Shown one piece after another: positions 1-8,546 of a DNA stretch of 64,000 nucleotides. The stretch's first letter is position 1, and the number at the start of each line of letters is the position of its first letter. The translations under genes were made by a program, and so were the position numbers. The stretch is taken from contig CAUFMG010000010.1 of NCBI GenBank assembly GCA_959026725.1, positions 25,211 to 89,210 on the forward strand. The letters run 5' to 3'. The notes beneath the pieces were generated by a model. It saw nothing but the letters and a program-made list of their open reading frames with translations. It did not search any database and was not told the origin of the DNA. This stretch comes from an uncultured Collinsella sp. Its GTDB lineage: Bacteria; Actinomycetota; Coriobacteriia; Coriobacteriales; Coriobacteriaceae.

Positions 1-39
1 CACCGACATTTTTGCTTCCCCAAACGGCTTTTGTCGACC

Positions 40-60
40 AAATGTTAACGTTGCCATTGT
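40..60. promoter_or_regulatory. LacI-type operator candidate, distal site of lacE1
   Basis: The site reads AAATGTTAACGTTGCCATT. It is almost the reverse complement of the site at 159-180 and shares the core ACGTTGYCATT with the two sites at 4997-5040 near the lacI-family gene. The spacing of about 119 bp to the proximal site would allow looping. Binding by the neighbouring LacI protein is inferred. Confidence 0.6.
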
Positions 61-158
61 GCAAACACAGAGCCACCGGGCGGCTCAAACGTTTACGCGT
101 AAGGAATCGACGGTTCGCAGGCACAGGAACCACCGGTTCGCTTCTTTTTTTGTGTCAC

Positions 159-206
159 AAAATGGCAACGTCAACATTTTGGCAACCGAAAGTCAAAAGC
201 TACCAT
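159..206 (+). promoter_or_regulatory. lacE1 promoter with overlapping LacI-type operator
   Basis: The operator-like site at 159-180 has the core AATGGCAACGTCAACATT. It overlaps a possible -35 (TTGGCA, 179-184), followed after 16 bp by a possible -10 (TACCAT, 201-206). lacE1 starts at 240 behind TTAGGAGCATTGC. Overlap of operator and -35 suggests repression. The operator is better supported than the hexamers. Confidence 0.45.
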
Positions 207-239
207 CGTTGCTAACCCACCGACTCTTAGGAGCATTGC

Positions 240-2015
240 ATGGAGCAACTCATCGCCATCATCGAAAAGGGCCAGCCCTTTTTCAACGCGATCGCCCGCA
301 ACAAGTACCTCAAGGCGATCCGCGACGGCTTTATCTCCGTCATCCCCATCATCATCTTCTCGTCCATCTTTTGCCTGGTAGCCTCGGTCCCCAACATCTG
401 GGGTTTCTACTGGCCCGATGACATCAACAACGCCCTGTGGAAGTGCTACAACTACTCCATGGGCATCCTGGCCATCGCCTGCGCCGCCACCACGGCCAAG
501 CACTTCGCCGACGCTCAGAACCGCGATCTGCCCAAGAACAACCAGATCAACTTCATCTCGTGCATGTGCGCGGCCATCATCGGCTTCTTGCTCCTTTCGA
601 GCGACACGATCGCCACGGACGCCGCCAGCGGTTTCAACACCACCTACCTTGGTTCCAAGGGCCTGCTGACCGCTTTCATCGCTGCGTTTGTGACTGGCAT
701 CATCTACAAGTTCTTCATTAAGCGCAACATCACCGTCAAGATGCCCGAGCAGGTTCCGCCCAACATTTCGCAGACCTTTAAGGACATCATCCCCTTCTCC
801 GTTTGCATCACCGTCTTTTGGGTCTTTGACATCGCCTTCCGCGCTGCTTTTGGCTTCTGCTTTGCCCAGGGCGTCATCCAGGTGTTCCAGCCCCTGTTCA
901 CCGCTGCCGATGGCTACATCGGCCTCGCTGTGATCTACGGCGCCATGAGCCTGTTCTGGTTCGTGGGCGTCCACGGCCCCTCGATCGTCGAGCCCGCCAT
1001 CGCCGCCGCCCTCGTTGCCAACATGACCGACAACCTGGCTGCGTTCCAGGCTGGCCAGCACGCTTCCGCTGTCCTGACCCAGGGTGCCCAGTACTTCGTC
1101 GTCTGCATGGGCGGCACCGGCGCCACGCTCGTCCTGGTCTTTATGTTCTGCTTCCTGGCCAAGTCTCAGGAGATGCGCGCCGTCGGTAAGGCCGCCATCG
1201 TCCCCGTCTGCTTTGCCGTCAACGAGCCGCTGCTGTTCGCCGCGCCCATCGTGCTCAACCCCGTCTTCTTTGTCCCGTTTGTCTTTGCCCCGATCGCCAA
1301 CATCTGGATCCTCAAGATCTTTATCGACTTCTTGGGCATGAACGGCTTTATGTACACCCTGCCCTGGACCGTCCCCGGCCCCATCGGCACTATCATGGGC
1401 CTGGGCTTCCAGCCGCTCGCCTTTGTGATGCTCGCCCTTATCCTGGTCGTCGACTTCGCTCTGTACTATCCGTTCTTCCGCGCCTATGACGCCCAGAAGT
1501 GCGCCGAGGAGGCCGAGATCTCCCAGGAGGAGCTCGCCGCCAAGAACGCCGAGAAGGCCGCCAAGCTCAACGATGCCTTCCAGGGCAAGGCTGACGCCAA
1601 GAGCGTTGCCGCCGGCGCTGCTGCCGAGGCCGTGAAGGCCGACTCCCCCGCCGCTTCTGCAGCACCCGCTGCCGAGACAACGACCGCCAGCGACCTCAAC
1701 GGCAAGCGCGTGCTCGTGCTCTGCCAGGGCGGCGGAACCTCGGGCCTGCTCGCCAACGCGCTGGCCAAGGCCGCCAAGGAGCGCGGCATTAACCTCGAGA
1801 CCGCTGCCGAGGCCTATGGCAACCACGTGGACATGCTCCCCAACTTTGACCTGGTCGTCCTGGCCCCGCAGGCCGCAAGCTACCTGGCCGACCTGCAGAA
1901 GGACTGTGAGCGCGTGGGCAACAAGTGCGTCGCCTGCCGTGGCAAGCAGTACATCGAGCTCTCCCAGAACGGCGACAAGTCTCTCGCCTTCGTGAGTGAG
2001 CAACTTTCGAAGTAA
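240..2015 (+). CDS. lacE: Lactose-type PTS transporter, fused EIICB
   Basis: 591-aa membrane permease that imports lactose, or a related beta-galactoside, and phosphorylates it. The N-terminal ~430 residues are the hydrophobic EIIC domain of the lactose/cellobiose family, with the conserved stretch GVHGPSIVEPAI. An Ala/Lys/Glu-rich linker leads to EIIB from about residue 488. The phosphocysteine is Cys495 in LVLCQGGGTSG. Start and middle (IEKGQPFF, DGFIS, NISQ.FKDIIPF) resemble staphylococcal LacE closely, so lactose is favoured over cellobiose. lacG1 follows after 66 bp. No lactose-type EIIA gene lies in the window, so one must act in trans. Exact substrate is inferred. Confidence 0.9.
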   Translation: MEQLIAIIEKGQPFFNAIARNKYLKAIRDGFISVIPIIIFSSIFCLVASVPNIWGFYWPDDINNALWKCYNYSMGILAIACAATTAKHFADAQNRDLPKNNQINFISCMCAAIIGFLLLSSDTIATDAASGFNTTYLGSKGLLTAFIAAFVTGIIYKFFIKRNITVKMPEQVPPNISQTFKDIIPFSVCITVFWVFDIAFRAAFGFCFAQGVIQVFQPLFTAADGYIGLAVIYGAMSLFWFVGVHGPSIVEPAIAAALVANMTDNLAAFQAGQHASAVLTQGAQYFVVCMGGTGATLVLVFMFCFLAKSQEMRAVGKAAIVPVCFAVNEPLLFAAPIVLNPVFFVPFVFAPIANIWILKIFIDFLGMNGFMYTLPWTVPGPIGTIMGLGFQPLAFVMLALILVVDFALYYPFFRAYDAQKCAEEAEISQEELAAKNAEKAAKLNDAFQGKADAKSVAAGAAAEAVKADSPAASAAPAAETTTASDLNGKRVLVLCQGGGTSGLLANALAKAAKERGINLETAAEAYGNHVDMLPNFDLVVLAPQAASYLADLQKDCERVGNKCVACRGKQYIELSQNGDKSLAFVSEQLSK

Positions 2016-2081
2016 GTAACGCCCAGGGCCAGCCGACCATCCAAGACCGGCTGGCCCTTCGATTTAGACGATTGGATCATC

Positions 2082-3521
2082 ATGTCCGTTAATCCTGCTA
2101 GCGTCACCAACCCGCCCGCGCAGTTTCCCGAGGACTTTGTCTTTGGCGGCGCCACCGCTGCCTACCAGGTAGAGGGCGAGACCCGCACTCACGGTAAGGG
2201 CAAGGTTGCCTGGGACGACTTTCTGGAGGCCCAGGGGCGCTTCTCCCCCGATCCCGCTTCGGACTTCTACAACCAGTACCCCGTCGACCTGGAGCTGTGC
2301 GAGGAGTTCGGCATCAACGGCATTCGCCTCTCCATCGCCTGGAGCCGCATCTTCCCCAACGGCACCGGCGAAATCAACCCCGAGGGCGTCCAGTTCTACC
2401 ACGATCTCTTCGCCGAGTGCCACAAGCACCACGTTGAGCCGTTCGTCACGCTGCATCACTTTGACACGCCGCTTCCCCTCTTTGAGAAGGGCGACTTCCT
2501 CAACCGCGAGACCATCGACGCCTTTGTGGACTTTGCCACCTTCTGCTTTAAGGAGTACGCCGACCAGGTGACCTACTGGTTCACCTTTAACGAGATCTGG
2601 GCCGACGCCTCCAACACCTACATCGAGGGCACCTTCCCCGGTGGCGTCAAGGCGCATCTGGCCGAGGCCTTCCAGTGCGAGCACAACATGATGCTCGCCC
2701 ACGCCAAGGCCGTGCTGGCCTTCCACAACGGCGGCTTTAAGGGCAAAATCGGCGTCATCCAGTCGCTGGAGTTTAAGTACCCGCTCAACGAGAACGACCC
2801 CGCCGACATCAAAGCCGCCAACAACGAGCACGTGCTGCAAAACCAGTTTTTGCTCGACGCGACGTTCCGCGGCGAGTATGCCCCCGACACCCTCGAGTGC
2901 GCCAACCGCCTGGCTGCCGTCTCGGGCGGCACCATCGAGATCTTGGACGAGGACCTCGAGATTATGCGCGAGGCAGCGCTCTACAACGACTACCTGGGCG
3001 TTAACAACTATCAGTGCCGTTTTTTGAAGGCTTACGATGGCGAGAACGACCTGCACCACAACGGTACGGGCGAGAAGGGCACCGGTCGCTGGCGCGTCAA
3101 GGGCATTGGCGAGCATGTGAACAAGCCCGGCATCCCCACCACCGACTGGGACTGGATCATCTATCCCGAGGGTCTGTTCGATCTGCTCGTCTACATTAAG
3201 CAGCGCTACCCCAACTACAAGCAGATCTTCATCACCGAAAACGGTATGGGTTACAAGGACCCCTACAAGGACGGCTTTGTAGACGACCAGCCGCGCATCG
3301 ACTACATCGAGCAGCACCTGCGCTGGTTGCTCAAGGCCATGGAGGTGGGCGTCAACGTGGGCGGCTACTTCCTGTGGAGCCTGCAGGATCAGTTCTCCTG
3401 GACCAATGGCTACAACAAGCGTTACGGCTTCTTCTACGTTGACTTTGAAACCCAGAAGCGCACGCCCAAGGCAAGCGCATACTGGTATAAGCACGTGGCG
3501 CAGACCCGTCGTCTGGACTAG
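2082..3521 (+). CDS. lacG: 6-phospho-beta-galactosidase, GH1
   Basis: 479-aa cytoplasmic glycosidase of GH family 1, predicted to split lactose-6-phosphate into glucose and galactose-6-phosphate. The acid/base glutamate is E171 in TFNEIW and the nucleophile is E386 in ITENG. FGGATAAYQVEGETRTHGKG, PASDFYN.YPVDL, FVTLHHFDTP and TDWDWIIYPEGL match LacG-type enzymes closely, better than 6-phospho-beta-glucosidases. The start is weakly supported: no strong Shine-Dalgarno precedes ATG 2082. It follows lacE1 and is presumably co-transcribed. A paralogue lies at 7037. Tandem palindromes follow at 3697-3845. Confidence 0.9.
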   Translation: MSVNPASVTNPPAQFPEDFVFGGATAAYQVEGETRTHGKGKVAWDDFLEAQGRFSPDPASDFYNQYPVDLELCEEFGINGIRLSIAWSRIFPNGTGEINPEGVQFYHDLFAECHKHHVEPFVTLHHFDTPLPLFEKGDFLNRETIDAFVDFATFCFKEYADQVTYWFTFNEIWADASNTYIEGTFPGGVKAHLAEAFQCEHNMMLAHAKAVLAFHNGGFKGKIGVIQSLEFKYPLNENDPADIKAANNEHVLQNQFLLDATFRGEYAPDTLECANRLAAVSGGTIEILDEDLEIMREAALYNDYLGVNNYQCRFLKAYDGENDLHHNGTGEKGTGRWRVKGIGEHVNKPGIPTTDWDWIIYPEGLFDLLVYIKQRYPNYKQIFITENGMGYKDPYKDGFVDDQPRIDYIEQHLRWLLKAMEVGVNVGGYFLWSLQDQFSWTNGYNKRYGFFYVDFETQKRTPKASAYWYKHVAQTRRLD

Positions 3522-3696
3522 TCAACGTCATCGGCCGCCGTGACCATCACGCTGCCGTGCACCTTACCATTCCCGATCGCATGGGCGCTGCGTCCATGCA
3601 CCTCTTTCCGTTTGGCGGATACGACCTTCCCGGTGGATGCTTCAGCATCCTTGGTCGTATCCGCCGTTTTTGTTTTTGGGCGGGCTGGGCTGCGTT

Positions 3697-3845
3697 CGTT
3701 TGTCTCGATCTGTAACATCTGACTCGCTTTTGGCCGTCTAACTGTTACAGATCAAGACAAAGATGATGGCTGGGTAGACAAAATCTCGATCTGTAACACC
3801 TAGTTGAGTTTTTCGGTCCTAACTGTTACAGATTGAGACGAACGG
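3697..3845. repeat. Tandem palindromes, family A, array 1 (2 copies)
   Basis: Two imperfect hairpins begin with TCTCGATCTGTAACA at 3703 and 3784, 81 bp apart. Each closes with a copy of TGTTACAGATYRAGAC. Loops of roughly 25 nt keep traces of CCTA..TTTT..CC.AA. The array lies between the convergent ends of lacG1 and lacI. It could act as a bidirectional terminator, but there is no clean T-tract. Four more copies follow lacG2 at 8547-8855. The rest of the 3522-3856 gap holds no gene; a short inverted pair (GGATACGACC / GGTCGTATCC) sits near 3616-3663. Confidence 0.85.
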
Positions 3846-3856
3846 GCCGAAAAACC

Positions 3857-4915
3857 CTACGCCCGCAGGTCCTTTACACTGGAACGCTCGACCAACACGC
3901 CCGAGACGAGCGTACGGCTTCTGGAGCTCGGGGCTTCCAGACCTGCGACGACCTCGTTAAGCGCACGGATGCCCAGCTCGCGGTGGCGAAACTTCACCGA
4001 CGTCAGAATCGAGTTGGGAATCGTCTTGTAGAGCTCATCGTCGAAGCCGATCACGGACACGTCGTCGGGCACACTGAGCCCTTTGTCACGTAGAGCCATC
4101 ATCACGCCGTTTGCCATGCAGTCGTTAGCAGCGAGGACCGCCGTGCAATCGGGTTTATCGGCAAGCACAAGGCCCGCGGCATAGCCACTATCCGCATTCC
4201 AATCGCCTTGCAGAGGCTCGGGCGGCTCAATGCCATGCGCCTCGAGTGCCGCTCGCCAACCTTTCATACGGCACTGGCTCGACAGCGCTTCTTTCTTACC
4301 AGAGACGAAGTACACGTTCTTGTGCCCGTGATTCAAGAAGTACTCGCACGCCATGCGCGCGCCGCCCTCTTGGTCGTCACTGACGGTGGAGCAGGTAGGA
4401 TGTTCCATCGGTGTGATAACCACCGTCTTGAGGTCTTTCGGTGCCTCAAAAGTATCAAAGTCATCGACCATCTGACGCAGGTTGAAGATCATGCCATCAA
4501 CAGGCAGCTGCGACATCCTACGCGCCGCTTCGGCAAGGGTCATCTTCTCCCCCGCCCGCTTTTTGATCATCGTGAGCGCAAAGCCGCGTTCTTCGGCGGC
4601 ATCGGCAATACCGTCAATCATGTCCACGGCGCCGCCCGACAAGTGGAACAGCACCACGCCGATGCACCCGTAACGGCCCAACTTGAGTGAACGCGCGGCA
4701 AAGTTGGCTCGAAACCCGAGCGCCTCCATTGCCGAATGGACCTTATCGCGTGTCGACTCTCGCACGCTATCGGGCTCGTTGATCACGCGCGACACCGTCT
4801 TGAGAGAAACGCCCGCGGCAACTGCCACATCATTCATTGAGACATTTTTCTTGTCCATCGTTGCCACTGCTTCTCCACTCAGTTCTCTATCGCTTGTTTT
4901 TTTGTGTTCTAGCAT
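3857..4915 (-). CDS. LacI-family transcriptional regulator
   Basis: 352-aa repressor-type protein. The N-terminal helix-turn-helix reads MNDVAVAAGVSLKTVSRVIN and is followed by the hinge RANFAARSLK and a periplasmic-binding-like sensor domain with AANDCMANGVMMAL and VSVIGFDDE. It lies between two lacE-lacG modules, and matching operator-like sites sit in front of both, so it probably controls lactose-type sugar use. The ATG at 4915 has a weak AGGT upstream. An internal ATG at 4858 (MDKKNVSM) would put the HTH at the usual position at the extreme N-terminus and is a serious alternative. Effector unknown. Confidence 0.88.
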   Translation of the reverse strand: MLEHKKTSDRELSGEAVATMDKKNVSMNDVAVAAGVSLKTVSRVINEPDSVRESTRDKVHSAMEALGFRANFAARSLKLGRYGCIGVVLFHLSGGAVDMIDGIADAAEERGFALTMIKKRAGEKMTLAEAARRMSQLPVDGMIFNLRQMVDDFDTFEAPKDLKTVVITPMEHPTCSTVSDDQEGGARMACEYFLNHGHKNVYFVSGKKEALSSQCRMKGWRAALEAHGIEPPEPLQGDWNADSGYAAGLVLADKPDCTAVLAANDCMANGVMMALRDKGLSVPDDVSVIGFDDELYKTIPNSILTSVKFRHRELGIRALNEVVAGLEAPSSRSRTLVSGVLVERSSVKDLRA

Positions 4916-4931
4916 ACACTACCTGCCTGAC

Positions 4932-4976
4932 TGATAAATCAGCCGTTTATCGGACGATATCGACCGTTCACCTGTA
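4932..4976. promoter_or_regulatory. Motif shared with the aga PTS promoter region
   Basis: TGATAAATC..CCGTTTATCGG at 4932-4955 matches 24749-24772 at 20 of 24 positions. A second block, GACCGTTCACC at 4962-4972, matches 24976-24986. The two loci are upstream of different sugar operons, which suggests a common transcription factor rather than LacI or GntR. Factor unknown. Confidence 0.5.
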
Positions 4977-4996
4977 AATCCTTGTTGCTCTTCCAA

Positions 4997-5040
4997 AAAT
5001 GTCTTACGTTGTCATTAACGAAATGACAACGTTGTCATTT
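4997..5040. promoter_or_regulatory. Double LacI-type operator of lacI/lacE2
   Basis: 5021-5040 is the perfect 20-bp palindrome AAATGACAACGTTGTCATTT. At 4997-5016 an adjacent imperfect copy keeps the half ACGTTGTCATT. Both resemble the sites at 40-60 and 159-180. They lie between the divergent lacI and lacE2 genes, as expected for autoregulation and for control of lacE2. Confidence 0.75.
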
Positions 5041-5143
5041 CGCAATGCCTTCCTTGAGCAGGAAGGTTTCCGGGCAGTCCTGACCATCCATCGACGACCA
5101 GTTCCATCCACATGCATCGCGCATCAAGTAGCAAAGGAGCTCT

Positions 5144-6961
5144 ATGGACGCCATCGTAAAGATGCTCGAGAAGCATCAACCGTTCTTCGAGAAGATCTCG
5201 AGGAACATCTACCTCCAGGCCATCAAAGACGGATTCCTTGGGTGCATGCCCATCGTCCTCACCTCTTCGATCTTTCTGTTGATCGCCACCCTTCCTGGCG
5301 TAGTTGGCATCACGCTGCCCCAGCCGCTCATCGACTGGTGCAACAAGCTGTACAACTTCACCATGGGCGTCATGGGCATCATGGTTGCCGGCACCACTGC
5401 CAAGAACTTCACGGCGTCCATGAACCGTCGCATGCCCGCCGGCAAGGTGCTCAACGACGGCTCCACCATGGTTGCCGCCCAGTGCAGCATGCTGCTGCTC
5501 GCTGTTACGCAGTTCACCACCAAGTTCAACGGCTCCGAGCTTTCGGTCTTCGATTGCACCAGCATGGGTACGCGCGGTCTGTTCTCGGCCTATATCGCCG
5601 CATTCATTACCGTGTGGGTTTATAAGTTCTGCGTCTCGCGCGATCTGACCATTAAGCTGCCCAAGGAGGTTCCGGGCGCCATCGCTCAGAACTTCCGCGA
5701 CATCATCCCCTTCGGTGGCGCTGTCATCATCTGCGGCATCATCGATGTCGTCGTGCGCAACCTCATGGGCGTTCCGTTCTCCGAGCTGCTCATCAAGCTG
5801 CTCTCCCCGCTCTTCACTGCGGCAGAAACCTATCCTGGCCTTATCCTTATTCAGGCAGCCACCGCGTTCTTCTGGTTCATCGGCGTCCACGGCCCCTCGA
5901 TCGTCCAGCCGGGCATCGACCCCATCCGTCTTGCCAACCAGGCCGAGAACCTGCAGGTTCTGCTGGCCGGTGGCCACCCCGCCCACTCCCTCACCTTTAA
6001 CATGTCGCTCGTGGGTGAGTTCGGCGGCACCGGCGCCACGTTCATCGTGCCGCTTCTGCTGATTCTCTTTATGAAGTCCAAGCAGCTCAAAGCCGTCGGT
6101 AAGGCCTCGATCGTACCGGTCGCCTTTGCTGTCAACGAGCCGCTGCTCTTTGGCGCGCCGATGATCCTTAACCCCTACATGCTCATCCCCTTTGTTGCCG
6201 CCGGCTGCGTCAACGTGAGTGTTGCCAAGTTCTTTATCGACAATGTGGGTATGAACGGCTTCTCCTTCGTGGTGCCTTGGGCCACCCCTGCCCCCATCGG
6301 CATTTTCATCACCACGAACTTCCAGCTTATCGCCCTGGTATTTGTCGCGATCATCATCTTGCTGGACGCCATCATCTACCTGCCGTTCTTGAAGGCATAC
6401 GATAAGCTGCTCTGCGACCAGGAGGCCGAGCGCGCCGCCGAGCTGGGTCTCGAATCCGATGGTGCTGCCACCATCGCTGCCAACGCCCCTGCGCCCGCTG
6501 TCGAGCAGACCGCCGCTGTCACCGCTTCCGTCGAGCCGACCGCCGCTGTCACCGCTTCCGTCGAGCCGACCGCCGCTGCCGCCGACAGCAAGCCTGTCGC
6601 CGATCAGCCCGAGCCCGCCGCCGACGCATCCGCTAAGAAGGACGTCGACGGTCTGAAGGTCCTCGTCCTGTGCGCCGGCGCCGGCACCTCTGCCATGCTT
6701 GCCAATGCCATCAAGGAAGGTGCTGCGCAGACCGGAGAGAACATCGCTTCCTCCGCAGGCGCCTATGGTCAGCACACTGCCATCATGGATCAGTACGACG
6801 TCATCGTGCTCGCCCCGCAGGTTCGTAGCTACTACAACGACATGAAGGCCGACACCGATCGTCTGGGCATTAAGCTGCTCGCCCCGCGCGGCAAGGAATA
6901 TATCGACCTTACCCGCGACCCCACTGGTGCCATCAAGTGGCTCCGTGAGAACCTCGACTAG
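5144..6961 (+). CDS. Lactose-type PTS transporter, fused EIICB, second copy
   Basis: 605-aa paralogue of the EIICB at 240: EIIC over residues ~1-415 (GVHGPSIVQPGI, AFAVNEPLLFGAP), then a linker and EIIB from ~505 with phosphocysteine Cys510 in VLCAGAGTSAM. The linker contains two exact 30-bp in-frame repeats (6511-6570) encoding AAVTASVEPT twice and then part of a third. Divergence from the first copy in the EIIC half suggests a different or wider beta-galactoside range. lacG2 follows after 75 bp. SD AAAGGAGCTCT precedes ATG 5144. The substrate is not certain and cellobiose-type sugars remain possible. Confidence 0.88.
   Translation: MDAIVKMLEKHQPFFEKISRNIYLQAIKDGFLGCMPIVLTSSIFLLIATLPGVVGITLPQPLIDWCNKLYNFTMGVMGIMVAGTTAKNFTASMNRRMPAGKVLNDGSTMVAAQCSMLLLAVTQFTTKFNGSELSVFDCTSMGTRGLFSAYIAAFITVWVYKFCVSRDLTIKLPKEVPGAIAQNFRDIIPFGGAVIICGIIDVVVRNLMGVPFSELLIKLLSPLFTAAETYPGLILIQAATAFFWFIGVHGPSIVQPGIDPIRLANQAENLQVLLAGGHPAHSLTFNMSLVGEFGGTGATFIVPLLLILFMKSKQLKAVGKASIVPVAFAVNEPLLFGAPMILNPYMLIPFVAAGCVNVSVAKFFIDNVGMNGFSFVVPWATPAPIGIFITTNFQLIALVFVAIIILLDAIIYLPFLKAYDKLLCDQEAERAAELGLESDGAATIAANAPAPAVEQTAAVTASVEPTAAVTASVEPTAAAADSKPVADQPEPAADASAKKDVDGLKVLVLCAGAGTSAMLANAIKEGAAQTGENIASSAGAYGQHTAIMDQYDVIVLAPQVRSYYNDMKADTDRLGIKLLAPRGKEYIDLTRDPTGAIKWLRENLD
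6511..6578 (+). repeat. In-frame 30-bp tandem repeat in the lacE2 linker
   Basis: 6511-6540 and 6541-6570 are identical and the first 8 bases recur at 6571-6578. The unit encodes ten residues of the EIIC-EIIB linker, so copy number can change by slippage without breaking the frame. Confidence 0.9.
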
Positions 6962-7036
6962 TTCCTCCCTCTGTTGGTGCCCGGATCCCCAGTTCGGGCA
7001 CCTCTCCCTATTCGTATCCCACAGAAAGGATGACTC

Positions 7037-8458
7037 ATGACCAACCCCATGCAGTTCCCCGACGGCTTTGTGTTTGGCGGCGCCACCGCTGCTTACCAGG
7101 TTGAGGGCGAGACCCGTACACACGGCAAGGGCAAAGTGCCCTGGGACGATTTCCTGGCTGCTCAGGGCCGTTTCTCCCCCGACCCCGCAAGCGATTTCTA
7201 CAACAAGTACCCGGTCGATATCGACCTGTGCCAGCGCTTCGGCATCAACGGCATTCGTGTCTCCATCGCTTGGAGCCGTATCTTCCCCAGCGGCACTGGT
7301 GAGATTAACCCCGAGGGTGTTGCCTTCTATCACGAGCTCTTTGCCACCTGCAATAAAGCCGGCGTTATCCCCTATGTCACGCTCGATCACTTTGATACGC
7401 CCGAGGCCTTTTACCAGAACGGCGGCGAGGGCTTCCTGACGCGCACGACGATCGACGCCTTTGTCGAGTACGCCAAGTTCTGCTTTGCCGAGTTCACCGA
7501 GGTCAAGCACTGGTTTACCTTTAACGAGATCCCCGCGACCGCCGAGGGCAGCTTTATCGTCGGCAACTGGCCGCACGGCGAGAAGTATCGCCTGGATAAG
7601 GCCTTCCAGCTCATGCACAACATGATGGTGGCCCATGCCAAGGCCGTCGTCGCCTTCCACGAGGGCGGCTTTGAGGGCGAGATCGGCATTGTCCAGAACC
7701 TGGAGCCCAAGTATCCCCTCGACCCCAACAACGCCGCCGACTGCGAGGCAGCTCGCATGGCCGACGTCATCAACAACCGCTGGGTACTCGACGCCACCTT
7801 CCGCGGCCACTATGCAGCCGACACCATGGAGGCTGCGACCAAGCTGGCCCATATCGCCGGCGGCGAACTCGACGTCCGCGACGAGGACATCGCCGCGCTG
7901 ACCGCCGCGCTCCCCTACAACGATTGCCTGGGCGTCAACACCTACAAGTGCCAGTTCCTGCGTGCCGCCGAGGGCGAAAATGACATCAACCACAATGGCA
8001 CTGGCGACAAGGGCTCCTCGCGCTGGTTCCTCAAGGGCGTTGGTGAGTCATGCGTGCGCGAAGGCGTACCCACCACCGATTGGGACTGGATTATCTATCC
8101 CGAGGGCCTGTACGATCTGCTGCTCCGCATTAAGAACGATTACCCCAACTACAAGAAGATTTACATCACCGAGAACGGCATGGGCTATAAGGACGACTTC
8201 GAGGACGGCTTTATCGACGACGCCCCTCGCATCGACTATATGCGCCAGCATCTCGCGTGGATCCTCAAGGCGATTGACGGCGGCGTGAACGTCGACGGCT
8301 ACTTTGTGTGGTCGCTGCAGGACCAGTTCTCCTGGACCAACGGCTACAACAAGCGCTATGGCCTGTTCTACATCGACTTCGAGACCCAGAAGCGCTATCC
8401 CAAAGCGAGCGCGTACTGGTACAAGAACGTCGCGGAAACCGGCCTGCTCATGGCCTAG
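7037..8458 (+). CDS. lacG: 6-phospho-beta-galactosidase, GH1, second copy
   Basis: 473-aa GH1 enzyme strongly similar to the gene at 2082 over its whole length. Acid/base E164 is in TFNEIP and nucleophile E379 in ITENG. TDWDWIIYPEGLYDLL, PNYKKIYITENG and SAYWYKNVAET are LacG-like. A good SD (AGAAAGGATGACTC) sets the ATG. It forms a transcription unit with the EIICB at 5144 and ends in the strong terminator at 8481-8528. Substitutions near the active site (TFNEIP against TFNEIW) may mean a different aglycone preference. Confidence 0.9.
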   Translation: MTNPMQFPDGFVFGGATAAYQVEGETRTHGKGKVPWDDFLAAQGRFSPDPASDFYNKYPVDIDLCQRFGINGIRVSIAWSRIFPSGTGEINPEGVAFYHELFATCNKAGVIPYVTLDHFDTPEAFYQNGGEGFLTRTTIDAFVEYAKFCFAEFTEVKHWFTFNEIPATAEGSFIVGNWPHGEKYRLDKAFQLMHNMMVAHAKAVVAFHEGGFEGEIGIVQNLEPKYPLDPNNAADCEAARMADVINNRWVLDATFRGHYAADTMEAATKLAHIAGGELDVRDEDIAALTAALPYNDCLGVNTYKCQFLRAAEGENDINHNGTGDKGSSRWFLKGVGESCVREGVPTTDWDWIIYPEGLYDLLLRIKNDYPNYKKIYITENGMGYKDDFEDGFIDDAPRIDYMRQHLAWILKAIDGGVNVDGYFVWSLQDQFSWTNGYNKRYGLFYIDFETQKRYPKASAYWYKNVAETGLLMA

Positions 8459-8480
8459 TTTCAGCCACATACCCCCTGTC

Positions 8481-8528
8481 GGCCGCATGCGAATCCCTCC
8501 ACGGGTTCGCATGCGGCCTTTTTATTTT
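8481..8528 (+). terminator. Rho-independent terminator of lacE2-lacG2
   Basis: A perfect 13-bp stem (GGCCGCATGCGAA / TTCGCATGCGGCC, 12-nt loop) is followed by TTTTTATTTT, just after the lacG2 stop. Confidence 0.93.
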
Positions 8529-8546
8529 GCCCGGGCCTGAGCCTGT

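Noticed and set aside
171..2003. 610-codon open frame on the minus strand
   Set aside because: It is the antisense of lacE1. The residues are a mirror of GC-rich codons (runs of G, V, D, L) with no domain, and the sense frame has an intact PTS protein.
5015..7993. 992-codon open frame on the minus strand
   Set aside because: It spans lacE2, the intergenic gap and most of lacG2 in antisense, has no recognisable domain and no SD; a by-product of high GC.
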